Assembly: GCA_021229015.1 (NCBI GenBank)
Contig: CM037777.1
Coordinates: forward strand, 60,728,085-60,792,084
Source of the DNA: Solen grandis
Taxonomy: Eukaryota; Mollusca; Bivalvia; Adapedonta; Solenidae
DNA: 64,000 bases
Direction of reading: 5' to 3'
Part shown: positions 35,235 to 49,499 of the stretch, one piece after another
Numbering within the stretch: the first letter of the stretch is position 1
How the letters are laid out: each line of letters starts with the position of its first letter
Position numbers and translations under genes: made by a program
Notes under the pieces: generated by a model
What the model was told of the DNA's origin: nothing
The model's input: only the letters and a program-made list of their open reading frames with translations
The model's database searches: none

Positions 35235-36305
35235 CAAGGGGCCCTGAGGCCCTAAATCGCTACCTGAGTACCTTGTTTCAAAAAATTAAAGGGTTTTTTT
35301 AAACAAAAGGGAAAATTTGAAAAAATTAATCTAAAACTTTTTCCCCGACAATAAAACACCAAATATCTAAGAATGGCCCTAGGGTTCAGAGAAGATTGGG
35401 GGCGGTCATTTTTCCCTAGGGGAAAAACTTGAAAAACTTTGTAATGAACCCCTTTGATGCACACAAACCAAAAATCTTTGCTCTAGGCCCTTATTGAATC
35501 ATAGAAGAAAATTTTTTTTGTTTTTTTTTTTTAAATCATTAAAAAAAAGGGGCCCCTGGGGGGGGGTCTTTTAACCCATTGGGCTATGTTTTTTACAAAC
35601 TTGGTAGGGCCCCCTAAAAAGGGGTGCTACAACCAAATATCTAAACCGCCCCTTTTGGTTTTAAAAGAAATTTTTTAAGTTTTCCAAAAAACCCGTAAAA
35701 AAAGAACCCCTTTGCAGGGCTTTTTCCCATAGGGCTATGTTTGTACAATCTTGGAGGGCCCAAAAATTTTCCCCAAAAAATCTAAGTCTAGGGGCCCTTT
35801 TTCATTCAGGGGGAAGTTTTTTTTAATTTTCCATTTAATCTAAAAAACAATTTCCCCTTTTTCGGGGTCTTTATCCCAAAGGCTAGAAATGTAAATCTGG
35901 TAGGGCCCAAAGAAAAGCTACATCCAAAATCTAATCTCACCTTATGGATTCTAAAAAAGATTTTTTAAGATTTTTCTATTAAATTAAAAAAACAAGTGCC
36001 CTGGTGGGGGGTATTTATCAAAGGGGTTGTTTTTTAAATTTTGGGAGGCCCATAAGAAGCTACATACCAAAAATTTAAACCCGGGCCTTCAGTTTTCAGA
36101 AGAAATTTTAAAAATTTTTTTTTTTAAACAAAAATTTTTGCCCAAAAAATTTTTGCAATGGACCAAACCATTTAAACAATTGATAAGCTTACAAGGAACA
36201 TTTCCCGCAAAAATTTTTAAAAATTTGGGCACGCACGCACGCACGAGGACGCAGGGGCGACGGACAAAAGGACGCCGGGCAAAAGGCGATAAAAAGCCAC
36301 CTTTT
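35235..36305 (-). mobile_element. Hairpin-ended repeat element, minus, damaged (copy 5)
   Basis: 'GGGGCCCTGAGGCCCTAAATCGC' at the left is the inverted AGGGCC end. At the right 'GACGGACAAAAGGACGC' and 'CAAAAGGCGATAAAAAGCCACC' match the start region of the family in reverse. Base errors have destroyed the start hairpin. Confidence 0.6.
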
Positions 36306-39059
36306 AGCCGTTTTTTTTGTGATAAAAATGGGAATTTGCTTTGAAACCCCCAGTATGAATTTACCAAAAGTACCAACATACTTTTCATGATGGATGGGCC
36401 TCATACTTTTTAATTTTGAAATAAAAGGAAATTACAAATATCTTAAAAAAAAAATCCTTCAAATTACACAAATCAAACAATAGAAAGAAAAACAGGTTCA
36501 CTTACGAAGAAAGGGGAAAATATTGGATGAACTTTCAATGAAAAAGGGTTTAACCCTTCCAGGATTATTAGAAACAAGGGTTTTAAAACTCACTTCAACT
36601 AAGGAAGGAAAGCAGGGAGTGACCTTCCTCTATTTTTTAAATTTCTACAAACACGGGTTTAGACGGCTATTTTGTTTATCCCGTCCCCCGTCTCTAAGCG
36701 CTTGACCTTTTTATTACTCCCCAAGCTCAAGGAAGCTTTTTACACCCAGTCCGTCGTCTGCTCCTATGAAACACGGGCAGAAATTGATTAAACTTGGCAT
36801 GACATATAAAATAATAAAAAGTGTAACTAAGTAACTAATGCATTCAAAACATAAAACCCAAAAAAAGGGGGGCCCCTTTTTCAAAAATGGGGGGCCATCC
36901 CCCATGTTTCCTTCTTTTTTTTTTTACCTTCAAAAAAAAAATTTTTGGTTTTGGTGATTTTATTAGGTTTTTGCTTTTGGGGGCAGGGGGGTTTTTTGGG
37001 TTTTTTATCCCGGGGGGGGACATCCCCAAAATCAAAAAAAAGGGGACGAATAGATCCCCCTTTTTTTGTCACTTTTTAAAAGGGGGTTTGTTCCGGGGTT
37101 TTGGGTTTTCCCGGGGGTCAGTTTTAAAAAATGCCCCGGGGGGGTATCAGGGGCCCCTGTCTACGGCTTGTACGCAGTGTAAAGGGGGACTTTTAAAATT
37201 TTTTTAAAAATAAAAAATTGCCCCCCAAAAATGAAATACGTCTGTGGGGCTTTTAAAACCCCAAAAAAAAAACAAAAAAACCCTTCCCAAAAAAGGTTGG
37301 AACATTAGGGTCCCCTTTTTGAAAAGGTTTTTAAAACAAAAAAAGTCAAAAAAACCAAAACCTTTAAATTGTATGAATAAAATTTTTTTTTTTTTTTTGG
37401 GTTTGAAAAAGGGGGAAAAAAAAAGGGGGGGAAAAATTTTTTTTGCGAACTAAAAAGGGGAGTAAAATATGTCAACAAAACCCCAAAAACCCCGGGCAAA
37501 AGAAAATTTTAAAAAAAAAATTTTGGTTAAAAAATTTTTCAGGGGTTTTTTAAAAAAATTTCTGTCAGCATAAATAGAGTAAAAAGCAAAAGGGGTTTAA
37601 TATTAGCAAGGGGAAAAAGAAAAGGGGCCCCCCAAAACAAAAATTTGGGAAAAAATCCCCCTTTAACAAGCAACTGAAACTGCTGAAAAAACCCCCCTCA
37701 GTGTAATTTTTAGCCCCGCGATTTTTTTTTACTTTTTTTTCCTTCGTCCTGAATTTCCCGGGTTTTTACCACAAAAGTACCCCAAAAATTTAAAAAATTG
37801 CTCCAAAAAGGGATGTTAAAATGGGGGCCCAGATTTTTACTGGGCCCCTGTTTGGGGGTTTTTCCCCCCGGTTTCTGTAGCTGTCAAAAATTCACGTTTG
37901 CGGCAAAACCCGGGAAAAGTTTTAGCAAAAAAAACAGCCTTCCGTCCCCCAGGGGCCCCCAGTCGTGTTACCCCCGGGAAAGGGAAAAAACCCGTGTTTA
38001 GGCGTCCAAAAATTTTTGGGGGGGACTAGGAAATTTTTAAAATTTTTCTTTTGGATTTTTTTTGACAGAATTGTGCCAAAACTGTAATATTTAAAAACTT
38101 TTTTTGGTCACAACAATTGGGTCCTAGTTTTTCCGAAATTTTTTAGGCTACATAGATTGTAGGTAAAAACCCCCTTTTACCCCCGGGTTTTTTTTGCAGA
38201 AATTTTTTTTTTATGTTTTCATCATACCACCCCTTTCCTTTTCGTGTATCCTTTCCCCTTGCAAACCCTTTGGGTTGGGAAATTTTTGGGGAAAATTTTT
38301 TTATAATTCCCATTGGGGCAAAAATTTCTTTTCCCCAAAATTTTTTTTTAAATTTTTGCCCCCCCCCAAAAACTATTTTTAACCCAAAAGTAAAAAGGTC
38401 TAAAATTTTGTTATCATTTTTGGGAAAACACATAATATTTTTGGGGGTTTTTATTACAGCCTTTTTTGAAATTACCGGCCCTTATAATAGAAACCGGGAA
38501 ATTAAAAAATCTCATATAGAGAACTATAGTGTGCAATTTATGTGAAGATTTGAAGTTTAATTTCCCGACTGTCACTTTCTTGAAATCAACCAATACAAAA
38601 ATGATATATTTAATATATGAAAACCCCAAAGTTTCCAGTGTATAAAATATTTAGTAAATTAGTGGCCCCGGGGGACCAGGGGTACATCTATGTCTGGGGA
38701 ATCCGGGACGGGGGGTTCAATGCCGATGCGGCAAATTTTTTTCAGGGCCCTTTCCCCAGGCCATGTATAGATCAACCCAGGCATTGTAAAGAGGGAATGT
38801 AAAATTTTTTTAAAATCGTTTTGAATCAGCGTAATATGAGTAAGCTTTTTTTATTTTTTATATTAATCAGTTTAAAAACAATTTAAAAAATTTTAAGGGC
38901 AATTCAACATCTTTAATTTTGTATATATACGTATTAAATTCTTTACAACAAATTTAAAAACCCTTTTAAGGTTTTTTTAATTCAAATCCCATTTTTTCTT
39001 TGATGAACGAAAAACACCGTAAAAGTACCAATACTCCCCCAAAAAAAAAACAATTAAAA

Positions 39060-42000
39060 ACTGAAAAATAAAGGGTCATTGTTTTGCAAGATGCATTTCC
39101 CAATCGGTTGAAAATTGAAATCCCCTTCGGGGTTAGAAAAGTTTCCCTTGGTTTGCAAGTGAGGGTAAATGGTTTTTTAAGAGGGAAGGAAACGGTTTTG
39201 AGTTTCGGGTTTCCGGGCTTAAGATAAACCCAATGCCCCGACGATAAAAGGAAAAAATATTTTTGGTAAGAGGGAAGTTCAAGGGTTTGTAAAAAACGAA
39301 TGTCATGTTTGTAAGAAAAAAGGTTCCCTAGTGTCTAAGATGAAGTCCCCTTTTTGAAAGATGGGGGTTTTGGTTTTCCCTTTTTTTAAGATGAAGTTCA
39401 ATAGTTTGTAAATAAAATGTAAAAGGGTTTTGGTAAGAAAAATAAAAGGGAAAGGGTGAAAAGTTTGTTAGAAAAAAGGTCACGGTTTTGTAAAAAAAGT
39501 GAAGGGAAAGGGTGAAAAGTTTTTTTAGATGAAGGTCACTGGTTTTTTAGATGGGGGGCCCAATGTTTTCTAAAAATAAAATTTCCCTTTGTTGCAAGAT
39601 AAAGGCCCAAGTTTTTTAAGATAAAAATCAGTAGTTTGTAAGAAAAAGGTAAAAGGGTTTTGTAAGATAAAAGTAAAGGGTTTTTTCAGTTAAAAGTAAA
39701 TTTTTTTTAAATAATTTCCCCCTTTTTTAAGTGAAAGGCATTTGTTTGAAAAAATGGGGGTTTCAATGGTTTGTTGGCGAATGCCAAGGGTTTGTCAATA
39801 AAGGTCAGGGGTTTTTTTTAGGATAAAGCCCCTTTTGTACATGAAGGTAAATAAATTTTTAAAGAAAAAGGGCCAAGGGTTTTGTAAGTTTATGGCCAAG
39901 GTTTTTTTTAGATGGGGGCCCAAGGGTTTGTAAGCTTATAGGTAATTGTTTTGTAAAATAAAGGGAAATGGTTTGTAAGCTTATAGGTCAATTTTTTGAA
40001 GATAAAGGGGGAAAGGGTTTTGAAAGTAAAGGGTCGGGTGTTTTGAAGATAAAGGGTTTGGGTGTTCTTGAATGAGGGTTTAAAGGGTTTGTAAGTTTAA
40101 AAGGCCAATGGTTTGTAAAGTGAAAAAGTTTAGGAAAAAAAGTTTGAAGGCCCTTGGTTTTAAGCGAAAGGTCATTTTTTTGTTAGATGAAGGTCAATAA
40201 ATTTTTAAGATGAAAGATCAAGGGTTTTAAAATTTAAGGTCAATTTTTTAATTAGATAAAGGTTTTTGGTATGTAAAGAAGTCCCCTTGTTTTAAGAAAA
40301 ATCCCAAGGGTTTTTAAAGGATGAACTTTAAATGTTTGTTAGCGGGGGAAGGAAAATTTTTTTTTGGTTAGAAAATGGTAAATGGTTTTTTAAGGATGAA
40401 GGTCAATTGTTTGAAAGATTGTAAGATGAAAGCAAGGGTTTTGTAAGATAAAGGGAAAATATTTTTAAAATTACGGGCCCCCTGGTTTCTAAGGTAAAAG
40501 TTCCCAAATTAACCCGGAAGGGTTTAAAAAAAATTTGTAAGTTTAAGGGCCCAAGTTTTTTTAAAATAAAGGCAATGTTTGAAAGTTTGAAGGCCCTTGA
40601 TTTGTGTTTGAAGGCCAATGGTTCGTAAGTGGAAGGTCAATGGTTTGAAAGATAAAGGCCCAAGGGTTTTGTAATTTTGAAGGTAAAATGGTTTGAAAGG
40701 GGGGAAGGGAAAAATTTGTTTGTGAGATGAGGCAGTGGTTTGAAATTTTAAAGGGTTTCAATGTTTTTGCAAGTGGAATTTAAAATGGTTTGCAAGTGGA
40801 AGGTAAATGGTTTGAAAATTTGGAAGGAAAATGGTTTGTAAAAATAAAGGGCCCAATTGTTTGCAAGTTAAAGGGCCCAAAATTGGTTTTAAAAAATGAG
40901 GTCAAGGGGTTGGAAAGGGAAAAGGGCCCAATTTTTTTGTAAAACAAAATAAAAGGGTTTGAAATAAAAAGGGCCCTTTGGGTTTTCTAAATGAATTCCC
41001 TTCTTGTAAGATAAAGGGCCCAAATGGTTTGAAAAAACCGAATGTCAAGGGTTTGTAAGAAAAAGGCCCCTATGCTAAGATGAAGTGCTTTCTTGAAAAA
41101 TGGGATTTTCCCTGGTTTCAAAGATAAAGGCCCCGGGGGTTCCCCTTTTTTAAAGTGAATTTAATGGTTTGTAAAATTTAATGTCAAGGGTTTTTTTAAG
41201 ATAAAGTGAAGGGAAAGGGGAAAAATTTGTTAGATAAAGGGTCACGGGTTTGTAGAAATAAAGTGAATGGAAGGTAAAATTTTGTTAGTTTAAGGTCACT
41301 GGATTGTAAATAAAGGCAAGCTTTCAAAGATAAATTTTTCCCTTTTTGGGCAATTAAATTTCAAGGGTTTTTGTAAGAAAAAGTAAATTTAAAGGGTTGA
41401 AAATTTTAATTAGATAAAGGGTCAATGTTTTTTAAGATAAAGGTAAAAGTTTTCAAAGTTAAAATTTCCCCTTGGTAAGATGAAGGTCAAGGGTTTTGTA
41501 AGATAAATTTCCCGTATTTGAAAGATAGGGGAATGGTTTGAAAAGAGAAGGTTGGTATTTTTTAAAGAGGGAACGGTCAAGGGTTTTGTAAGATGAAAGG
41601 CCAATGGTTTGTTAAGTGTAAAGTTATGGAAAAAAATTTGGGAAAGGCCTTTGGGTTTTAAAAACTTTTTGGGTCAGTTTTTTTGTTAGATGAAGGTCAA
41701 TGTTTTTTAAAATTGAAAGATAAAAGGTTTTAAAAATGAAGGTAAATGTTTTTTTTAGAAAAAGGGTTTCCCTTGGATTAAGACAAGTCACCTTTTTTAA
41801 AGATAAACCCCAAGGGTTTTTAAGATGAATGTTAATGGTTTGTTAGCTAAAGGGCAAAAGTTGGTTAGAAAAGGGGCAATGGTTTGTAAATGAAGGTAAA
41901 TTGTTTAAAAAATTGAAAGTTTAAAAGCAATGGTTTGTAAATAAAGGGCCCAAATATTTTGAAAGATCCGGCCCCGGGTTTTTTTTCCTAAGGTGAATTT

Positions 42001-44860
42001 CCCAAAAATTGAAAGTCGAAGGTTAATGAATTGTAAATGGGGCCAATGGTTTATGCGTTAAGGTCAATGTTTTTGAAAGATGAAGGTCAATGATTTGTGA
42101 GTTTAAAAGGCCCAAAGGGTTCGTAAGGGGAAAAGGGTAAAGGGTTTTGTAAGATGAAGGCCAATGGTTTGTAATTTAAAGGGTTTCAATGGTTTGCAAT
42201 TTAAAAAGGTCAAGGGTTTGGGAAATTTTTGAAGGTAAATGGTTTGTAAGTTAAAGGGTTTCCAATGTTTTTGCTTTTTGGAAGGTCAATGGTTTGCAAG
42301 GGAAAGGTCAAGGGTTTGCAAATGGAAGGTCAAGGGTTTGTAAAATGAACCCAAATTTGTTTGAATTTAAAGGGGCAAGGGTTTTGGTAAGTTGAAGGAA
42401 AAAGATTTGCAAGGGAAAGGGTAAATTTGGTTAGCAAGTGGAAGGTCAATGGTTTGAAAAATGGGGGGTTAAATGGTTTGGAAATTTGAAAGCCAATTTT
42501 TTGAAAGTTAAAGGGCCCAAGGGTTTTTGTAAGATGATTTTCAAGGGTTTGTAAGATAAAGGGGCCAAATGGTTTGAAAAACGAATGTAAAGGGTTTGAA
42601 ATATAAAGGTTTTTGGGGTTTCAAAGATGAAGCCCCTTCTTTAAGTAAAGGCCCAATGGTTTGAAAAACGAATGTCAATGGTTTTTGTAAGATAAAGGTC
42701 CCTTGGCCTAAAGAAGTGTCTTTTTGAAAGATAGATTTTCCCGGGCCCCCTAAAAATAAAGGCCCCGGTTTCCCTTTTTTTTTTTAAAGATAAATTTAAA
42801 TGGTTTGTTAAAAAATGTAAATTTGGTTTGTAAGATAAATTTAAGGGAAAGGGGTAAAAAAATTTTGTTAGAAAGGGTCACTGGTTTGTAGTAAAATTGG
42901 AATGGAAGGTGAAAAGTTTTTTTAGGGGAGGTCACTGGTTTTGAAAGGGATAAAGGAAATGCTTTCTAAGATAAATTTTTCCCTTGTTGCAAGATGAAGG
43001 TAAGGGTTTTGTAAGATAAATTAAAAGGGAAGGTGAAAAGTTTATTAGATGAAGGTCAAGGGTTTTTAAGAAAAAAGGTCAAGCTTTCTAAGATAAATTT
43101 TTCCCCTTTTTAAAGATAAAGGTAAAATGGTTTGTAAGAAAAAAGTTAATAGTTTGAAAAGAAAAGGGAAGGGTTTTGTAAGAAAAATTTCAAGGGTTTG
43201 TCGGGAAAAAGGTCGGGTTTTTTGGGAGGATGAAGCCCCCTTGTTGTAAGAAAAGATCATTGTTTAAAGGGATGGGGTCAAGGGTTTGTTTTGAATCCCA
43301 AAAGGGTTTGTAATAAAAGTCCCTTTTTGAAAGATAAAATTTCCCCCTTGTTGTACAAAGGGTCAATGATTTTTTAAGGGACGAAGTAAAATGCTTTTTT
43401 AAGATGGGGGCCAATGGTTTTTTAGTGGAGGCAAGGGTTTTAAAAGCTTATGGGAAAATTTGTTTGTAAGATCAAGGGAAAAAGGGGTTTGTAAGATAAG
43501 GCCCGGGGTTTGTAAATGAAGTTTAAGGGTTTTTGTTTTAAAAAAAGGGTTTCAATGGTTTGAAAAGATGAACCCCAATGGTTTGTAAAGTGAAAAGTCA
43601 ATGGTAAAAAAGTTAAAAGGGTCCTGGTTTGTAAGCGGGTGGGGTCATTTTGTTTGTAAGATAAGGGTTCTTTGATTTTGAAGATGAAAGATAATGGTTT
43701 TTAGAAAAGGGTTTTGGTATGTAAGACGAAGGCCCCTTTTTTTTAAGATTAAAAGCAAAATTTTTTAAAGATGAAGGTCAAGGGTTTTTTGTTGGGCTGA
43801 AGGTAAATAGTTTTTAGCTAATGGTCGGGGGTTTTGTAATTAAAGGTCAATTTTTTGTAAGATTGTTAGATAAAAGGGAAAATTGTGTAAGATGAAGGCC
43901 AATGGTTTGTAAAAATACCCCCCCGGGTTTTCCCTAAGGGGGAAGTTCCCTTTTTGGTAAGTTGAAGGTCAATGTTTAAAAGGGAGATAAAAGGTCAAAA
44001 AAATTGAAATTTTTAAGGCCCAATGGTTTGTGAGATGAATGTAAATGGTTTGTAAAAAGAAGGCCAAATGGTTTGTTTTTTTAAAGGGCCCAAATTTTTT
44101 CGTAATTTGAAGGTCAATGGTTTGAAAGATAAAGGGCCCAATGGTTTTTTTAATTTAAAGGGTTAAAGGGTTTTTGAAAAGTGAAGGTCAAGGGTTTTTG
44201 TGAGATGAAGGCCAAGGGTTTGTAAGTAAAAAGGCCAAGGGTTTTTGTAATTTGGAAGGTAAAAGGGATTTGCAAGTGAAAGGGTTTCCAAGGGTTTTTG
44301 TGGGGGAAAGGTCAAGGGTTTGTAAGGGGAAGGTAAATTTGGTTTGTAAAATTTAAAGGGCCCAAAATGTTTGCAATTTGGGGAAGGGCCCAATGGTTTG
44401 AAAAGGGGAAAGGGCCCAAATTTTTTTGTAAAACAAGTAAAATGGTTTGCAAGAAAAAAGGTTTTTTTTGTGTCTAAGATGAATTTTCCCTTCTTGTAAG
44501 AAAAAGGCAAATTTATGTAAAATGAATTTTAATTGGTTTTTAAGATAAAGGCCTAGTGTCTAAGAGATTTTTCCCTTTTTGGAAAGATGAAGGTCCGGTT
44601 TTTCTAAAATGGGGTTTCCATGGTTTTCCCAAAGTTATAAGAAAAATTTTCAATGTTTGTAAGATAAATGCATGTTTTTTTTAAGATAAAGGGTCAGGGG
44701 TTTGTAAGTTTAAATTTTCCTTTTTTGAAAGAAAAGGGTCAATGGTTTGAAATTTTTAAGGGCCCCCGGGTTTTAAAAATTTAAAGGGTTTGTTAATTTA
44801 AAGGTCGTTTTTTTTGAAATTATATACTTTGATTTGTTAGTTTAGGTCAAGCTTTTTTTT
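39060..44860. repeat. 22-bp satellite array, ~5.8 kb, base-damaged
   Basis: The repeated unit is approximately GATGAAGGTCAATGGTTTGTAA (given as a consensus of the cleaner copies), with variants such as GCAAGTGGAAGGTCAATGGTTT. Most copies show errors such as GATAAAGG, GGGCCCAA and GGGTTTTGAAAG. Roughly 250 units. Larger blocks recur with a period near 1.6-1.7 kb. The minus-strand open frames across it are satellite translations. Confidence 0.85.
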
Positions 44861-44992
44861 TTCAGTTGGAATTCAAAGGTGTTTTAAATGAGATTTGTAA
44901 TTTTTAAAAATCCCCAAACCCTTTTTTTTTTCAGTGAAACCGACTTGGCGGGAACTTGCGGGTTTTTTTTCCCCCCATTAAATTTTCAAATA

Positions 44993-46040
44993 AAAACAAG
45001 AGGGCCAAATGGTCGCGTCGCTCACCTGAGTAAAAACCCGATGGTTTAAAAGGGATCATGAAGTACACTAAATGGGCTACCCCGGAACCATCAAAAAGGT
45101 TTTTATAAATTATAAGAACTTGTTTTTTTTTCAAGATAGAAGAAAAATTTGTTTATAAGATTTAAAACTTTAATTTCCTGAAAACTACCACTAATTTTTG
45201 GGATATCTTAAAATCCACTTTTATCACAAAAATTTACCCGTTCTCCAAAAATTTTGGGAAAAGGTAAGAAAAAATCGTGGGGAAATTGGGTGAGGGGAAA
45301 AAAAGAAAAATATATGGGGGGGTGTTAGCCAAAACCCTCCCAAAAAAATATTGAAGGAATATTCAAGTATCGGCTCTGTTGTTTTGGAAAAAAAATTCCC
45401 TTTTTATTTTTAGAAAAAAAAATCCATGAAAAAAAAGTGAAACCCCAGGGGGCGGGGGCCAATTTTTTTCACCCGGGGATGTTTTTTTAACAAAAAAGGG
45501 AGAATAAAGGGTACGTAAACACAAATATTTTAACTCGAGGCCTTGGATTTTTTACAAGAAGAATTGCTTTAAAAAAACTAGTGACCCCCGGGGGGGGCCA
45601 AAATTTTTAAACCCCGGGGCCAGATTTTTAACAAACTTTGTAGAAATCCCCTAGGCCTTTTTATGCCCAAATATCAAAATTAAAGGGGGCTGTAGTTTTG
45701 ACAAAAAATATTTAAAAAATTTCCTTGTGCAAGTCCTTATAAATCTAAGTGGGCTCCCGCGGTGGGGACAAAATTTGACCCCGATATCATGAATTTTAGC
45801 AAACTTGATAGAGAACCACCAAAAATCAGTGTCACACACGAAAATCAAACCCCTGGGTCTTTAAGATTTTTTTAAAGATTTCGCTGTTAAAATTTTTTTT
45901 TTAGATCCTATGATCCAGGGCTTTCAAGGCCCGAGTTCATGCATTAAATCAAGTTTTATAGAATTGGGCCCTTTGGGTTTTAAAAGAAAATGCACTTGAA
46001 ACAAAATTTTTGACGACGAACGGAAACGAACGCCATTGGG
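44993..46040 (-). mobile_element. Hairpin-ended repeat element, minus, damaged (copy 6)
   Basis: 'ACAAGAGGGCCAAATGGTCGCGTCGCTCACCTGAG' region (44996-45030) is the inverted 3' end; 'TTTTGACGACGAACGGAAACG' near 46010-46030 is the inverted CGTCGTC segment near the start. The interior is in low-quality sequence. Confidence 0.6.
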
Positions 46041-49000
46041 TCCTTTTAAAAACATGACCTACAAGGCAGGTGGGGTAAAAGGGCAATAAATTTTTAATAT
46101 AACTAACAGTCACCAAAAAATTAATGACCTATTTTTGACAACTTTCCCAAAAAAAGGTTAAAAATAAGTAGGCTACCCCTTTAAGGGGTTTCAAGTTCAC
46201 AAAGGGCTAAAGGATTGACCCCCTCCCCTTCGTAAATATAACCGCAATTTAAAAAAGCATTTATCAGAAAGAACATAAAAAAATTTAAATTTGGCAATTG
46301 AATATTTTCCTTTACTTTTTAATAAAAATTAGTATTTAAAAAAAAAATTGGGGTAAATTTTCGAAATTGTCACCTTTCAAATTTTAAAATTAGTACCCCT
46401 AAAAATTAGGGTCTCAACTACACCCTTTAAAGACACAGTGAGCAGCAAATCTGCTAGTTTTTTAGGAAAAAAAAAGATATCAGTTAAAGATGAAACTTAA
46501 AAAAATCCTCTAACATGAGTGGGTCATATCCCAAAATTTAAACAGTCGTAAAATTTCATTTTACTAATAATTTTTTAATTTCATATTATGAGCACTTTGC
46601 CCAAATTAAATGATTATTTTTAAACTCCCCAAAGTTTTACCATCAATTCAACAAAAGTACCCCGTATGTCCAATTATGCCCCCCCAAAATATAAATTTTT
46701 AAGTTATAGACTTTTTTAAAGAAAAATAGGTCAAATGGGAGTGTGATTTTGTAACTATTTTCCCCCTAGCATAACTTTGCAGAAAACATGAAAAAAGAAA
46801 TCACTGTTATATCAAATTTTCCCTTTTTTAGTAAGGCCATTGATCAAGATCCATTCGAAAAAAATTTGGTTTGGTTCCAAATTAATATGCTTAGGGGACC
46901 CCAAATTTCGAAAGGCCCTCAATATGCAAAAACAAATGAACCCGGGAAAAAAACTGGGTTATTACAACTTTCCCAAAATGTTTTTTTGACATTGGCCAAG
47001 TTTCATAAAGATTAAAAACTTTGGAGGAGTTGTGTTATCGATTAGCAACAGAAAAAATTAGTTTCAAGGGACATAAATCTTGCAAAATCCCCTTAACCGG
47101 AAAGATCGCCCCTTCGGGGCATATTAAACCCCTTTTAAAATTTAAAGACATTGACCAAATTTTTTGGGAAAAAAAATTTTTTCAAAACATAGGAAGGAAT
47201 TTCGCTCACAAAAAATTTGGGCGTAAGGGGGAAAAATGGGGGGGGGGGGCCAAAATACGAAACCCCCCCAAACGGCGTAAAAAAAAAAATGGGGATTTGT
47301 CCCTTGCAAATTTTTTAATTTTTCGCCAAAAACGTAACCTATCTGTTTCCCTTTTAAATTTTTAAAGGGGGGTGGTCCTACATGTAATTTTCTAAATATA
47401 GCATAACCTCCATTGAAAAACACCTTCACCTCGGGGACCTTCATTTTCCAGACCCATATAGTAATTTGGGTAATTTTGCAATTCATAAAACACCCCAAAT
47501 TGATGGTTCCAAAACCAAAACCCTTTGTCTCCTTACTGATGAAACCCCGAGATTAAAAAATTCGTCATGCCAAATATTAAACAATAGGGAAAAAAGCCCA
47601 TTTACTCATATTCTTTTAAAAAAAAAAACCCAAAAAAAAACAAAAGCGACAAAAATTTTTTTTAATTTTCCAAAATTTTTGCGTTTTAAAGTTCGTGTCC
47701 GCGTTTTTTACCCCAAAAAAATTCCCCCTTAAATTTTCCCCAAAAAATTTGTGTTTTAAAAAAGCGAAGAAAATACCCTTTTTTTTCCAAAAAAAATGAC
47801 TCAAGGGGGTTTTTTTTTCAAATCAACTTTTAAAGGGAAAAAAAAAAAAAACCCTGGTCATCTCCGGGGTTTTTTTGGGGAAATTTTTTTGGTTTTTTTA
47901 AAAAAGGTTTTTTCCGGAAACCCCTTTTTTTTTTTTTAAAAAACAACAATGGTCTTAAAAAAAAAGTACACATAGCGCAAAAAAAAAGTTGACCCCCTTA
48001 CACTTGACTTTTTAAAAAAATGTCCCCTCACTGCAAAAAAACCCCCCAAAAACCCCCCAAAAATTATATGTTAAAAAAAATTAGAAGTTTGCCTCTTCCC
48101 CCCCAAATGGTTTTTTCCCAGGGGGTTTTGTCCCTTGAAAAGATTTTTTAAATTTCCCCTTTTTTAAAAAAATTTCACTTTTTTAAAACGAATTTTGGAA
48201 AAAGGGGGTGCGCTTTTTACAAAATAAAAAAAACCCCTTCTTTTTAAAACATTTTTTCTTGCCCAAAAGCCGGGTTTTCATGTTTTGGGATTAAAAATTT
48301 TTTGTCCCCCCCCTGATGGACATTTTTTCCCCAAAGTATTGGTTTTTTTTGGGGATTTAAAAATTTTTTTTCATTTTCGGGGTTTTTAGAGCGCATTTTA
48401 AAAAAAACCCCCTTTGGGTTCTAATTAAATTTCATTTTCCCCCCGGGTTTAAATTTAAAACCCCCAAACCAAAAACTGGTTTTGTAAAGGGGGGGCTTGA
48501 ACATACCCTACCCCGGGTTTTGAGGCCCGGGGTTTTTGCTGGGCTTTCTCCGGGGGAAAAATATGAGTCCCGGATTTCCTTTGTTGGGTTTTTTCCCCCC
48601 CCTTTTTAAAAAACCTTCCGTTTCGCCACCTTTTAAACAAGCAAAAAATAGGTTTTTTTGTTTTTTTTTATCGTAAAAAAAAAATCAAAAGCGTGGTTAA
48701 AACGTTATTTGGGGGAAACCCCAAAAATTTTTTTTTAAGTAAAATTTTTTTTTTCTTGTGTTTAAAAATGGAAAGCTGAGAAAAAAAAAAGACAAAAAAA
48801 ATTTTTTTTTAAAAAAATTAAAACTTTCCCCCCTAGATAGATATAAATCTTAAAACTGTAAGATTTGGAAAAACGACAGGGTTTTCCCCTCGGGGCCCAA
48901 AAAAAAACAACAAATTTTTTTTACTTTTAAAAAAACGTACCTTTTTTTCCCCTAAGGTTTTTTTTACTCAAAAAAAATCAAAAAACATACTGAGAAATGT

Positions 49001-49499
49001 TTAAAAAAAATTTTTGTTACCCCCGTATATTTTCAATTTTTTTTTAAAAAACAGATATAACCAAAAGCTGCCCTCAAGGTTTTTAAAAAACCACAAAAAC
49101 CCCCAAGGGGAAACACTTCTAAAAATGCCCCCAATAATTCCAACTTTTTTTTAGAGATGAAAGTCATACCTTTTAAATTTTTTTTTAAACCCCTTTAAAG
49201 TTTTTGACAAGAAAAGGGGGGGAAAAAAGAAAAAGAAACCCCCTTTTTGCAACATTTTTGTAAATGTTTTTTTCATTTGATTTTTGACTCTTTGGGGTTT
49301 TTTTCCCGATTTGGGTTTTTCCCTTTTTTCTGTAACCGTCAAAAACTTGCCCAAAAGAACTAATTCAAAGATAGTTTTATTTAAAAAAATACCTTAAAAA
49401 AATCAAAAAAATTTTTAAAATTTAAAAAAAAAATTGAGAAGGTGCAAAAACGCAAACACTTTTTTAAAAACCCCCCGGGGGTTTTTTGCACTCTATAAA

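Noticed and set aside
34228..49354. Many open frames of 60-118 codons, rich in Phe, Lys, Pro and Gly
   Set aside because: They lie in the damaged block or the 22-bp satellite, where homopolymer errors make frames meaningless.
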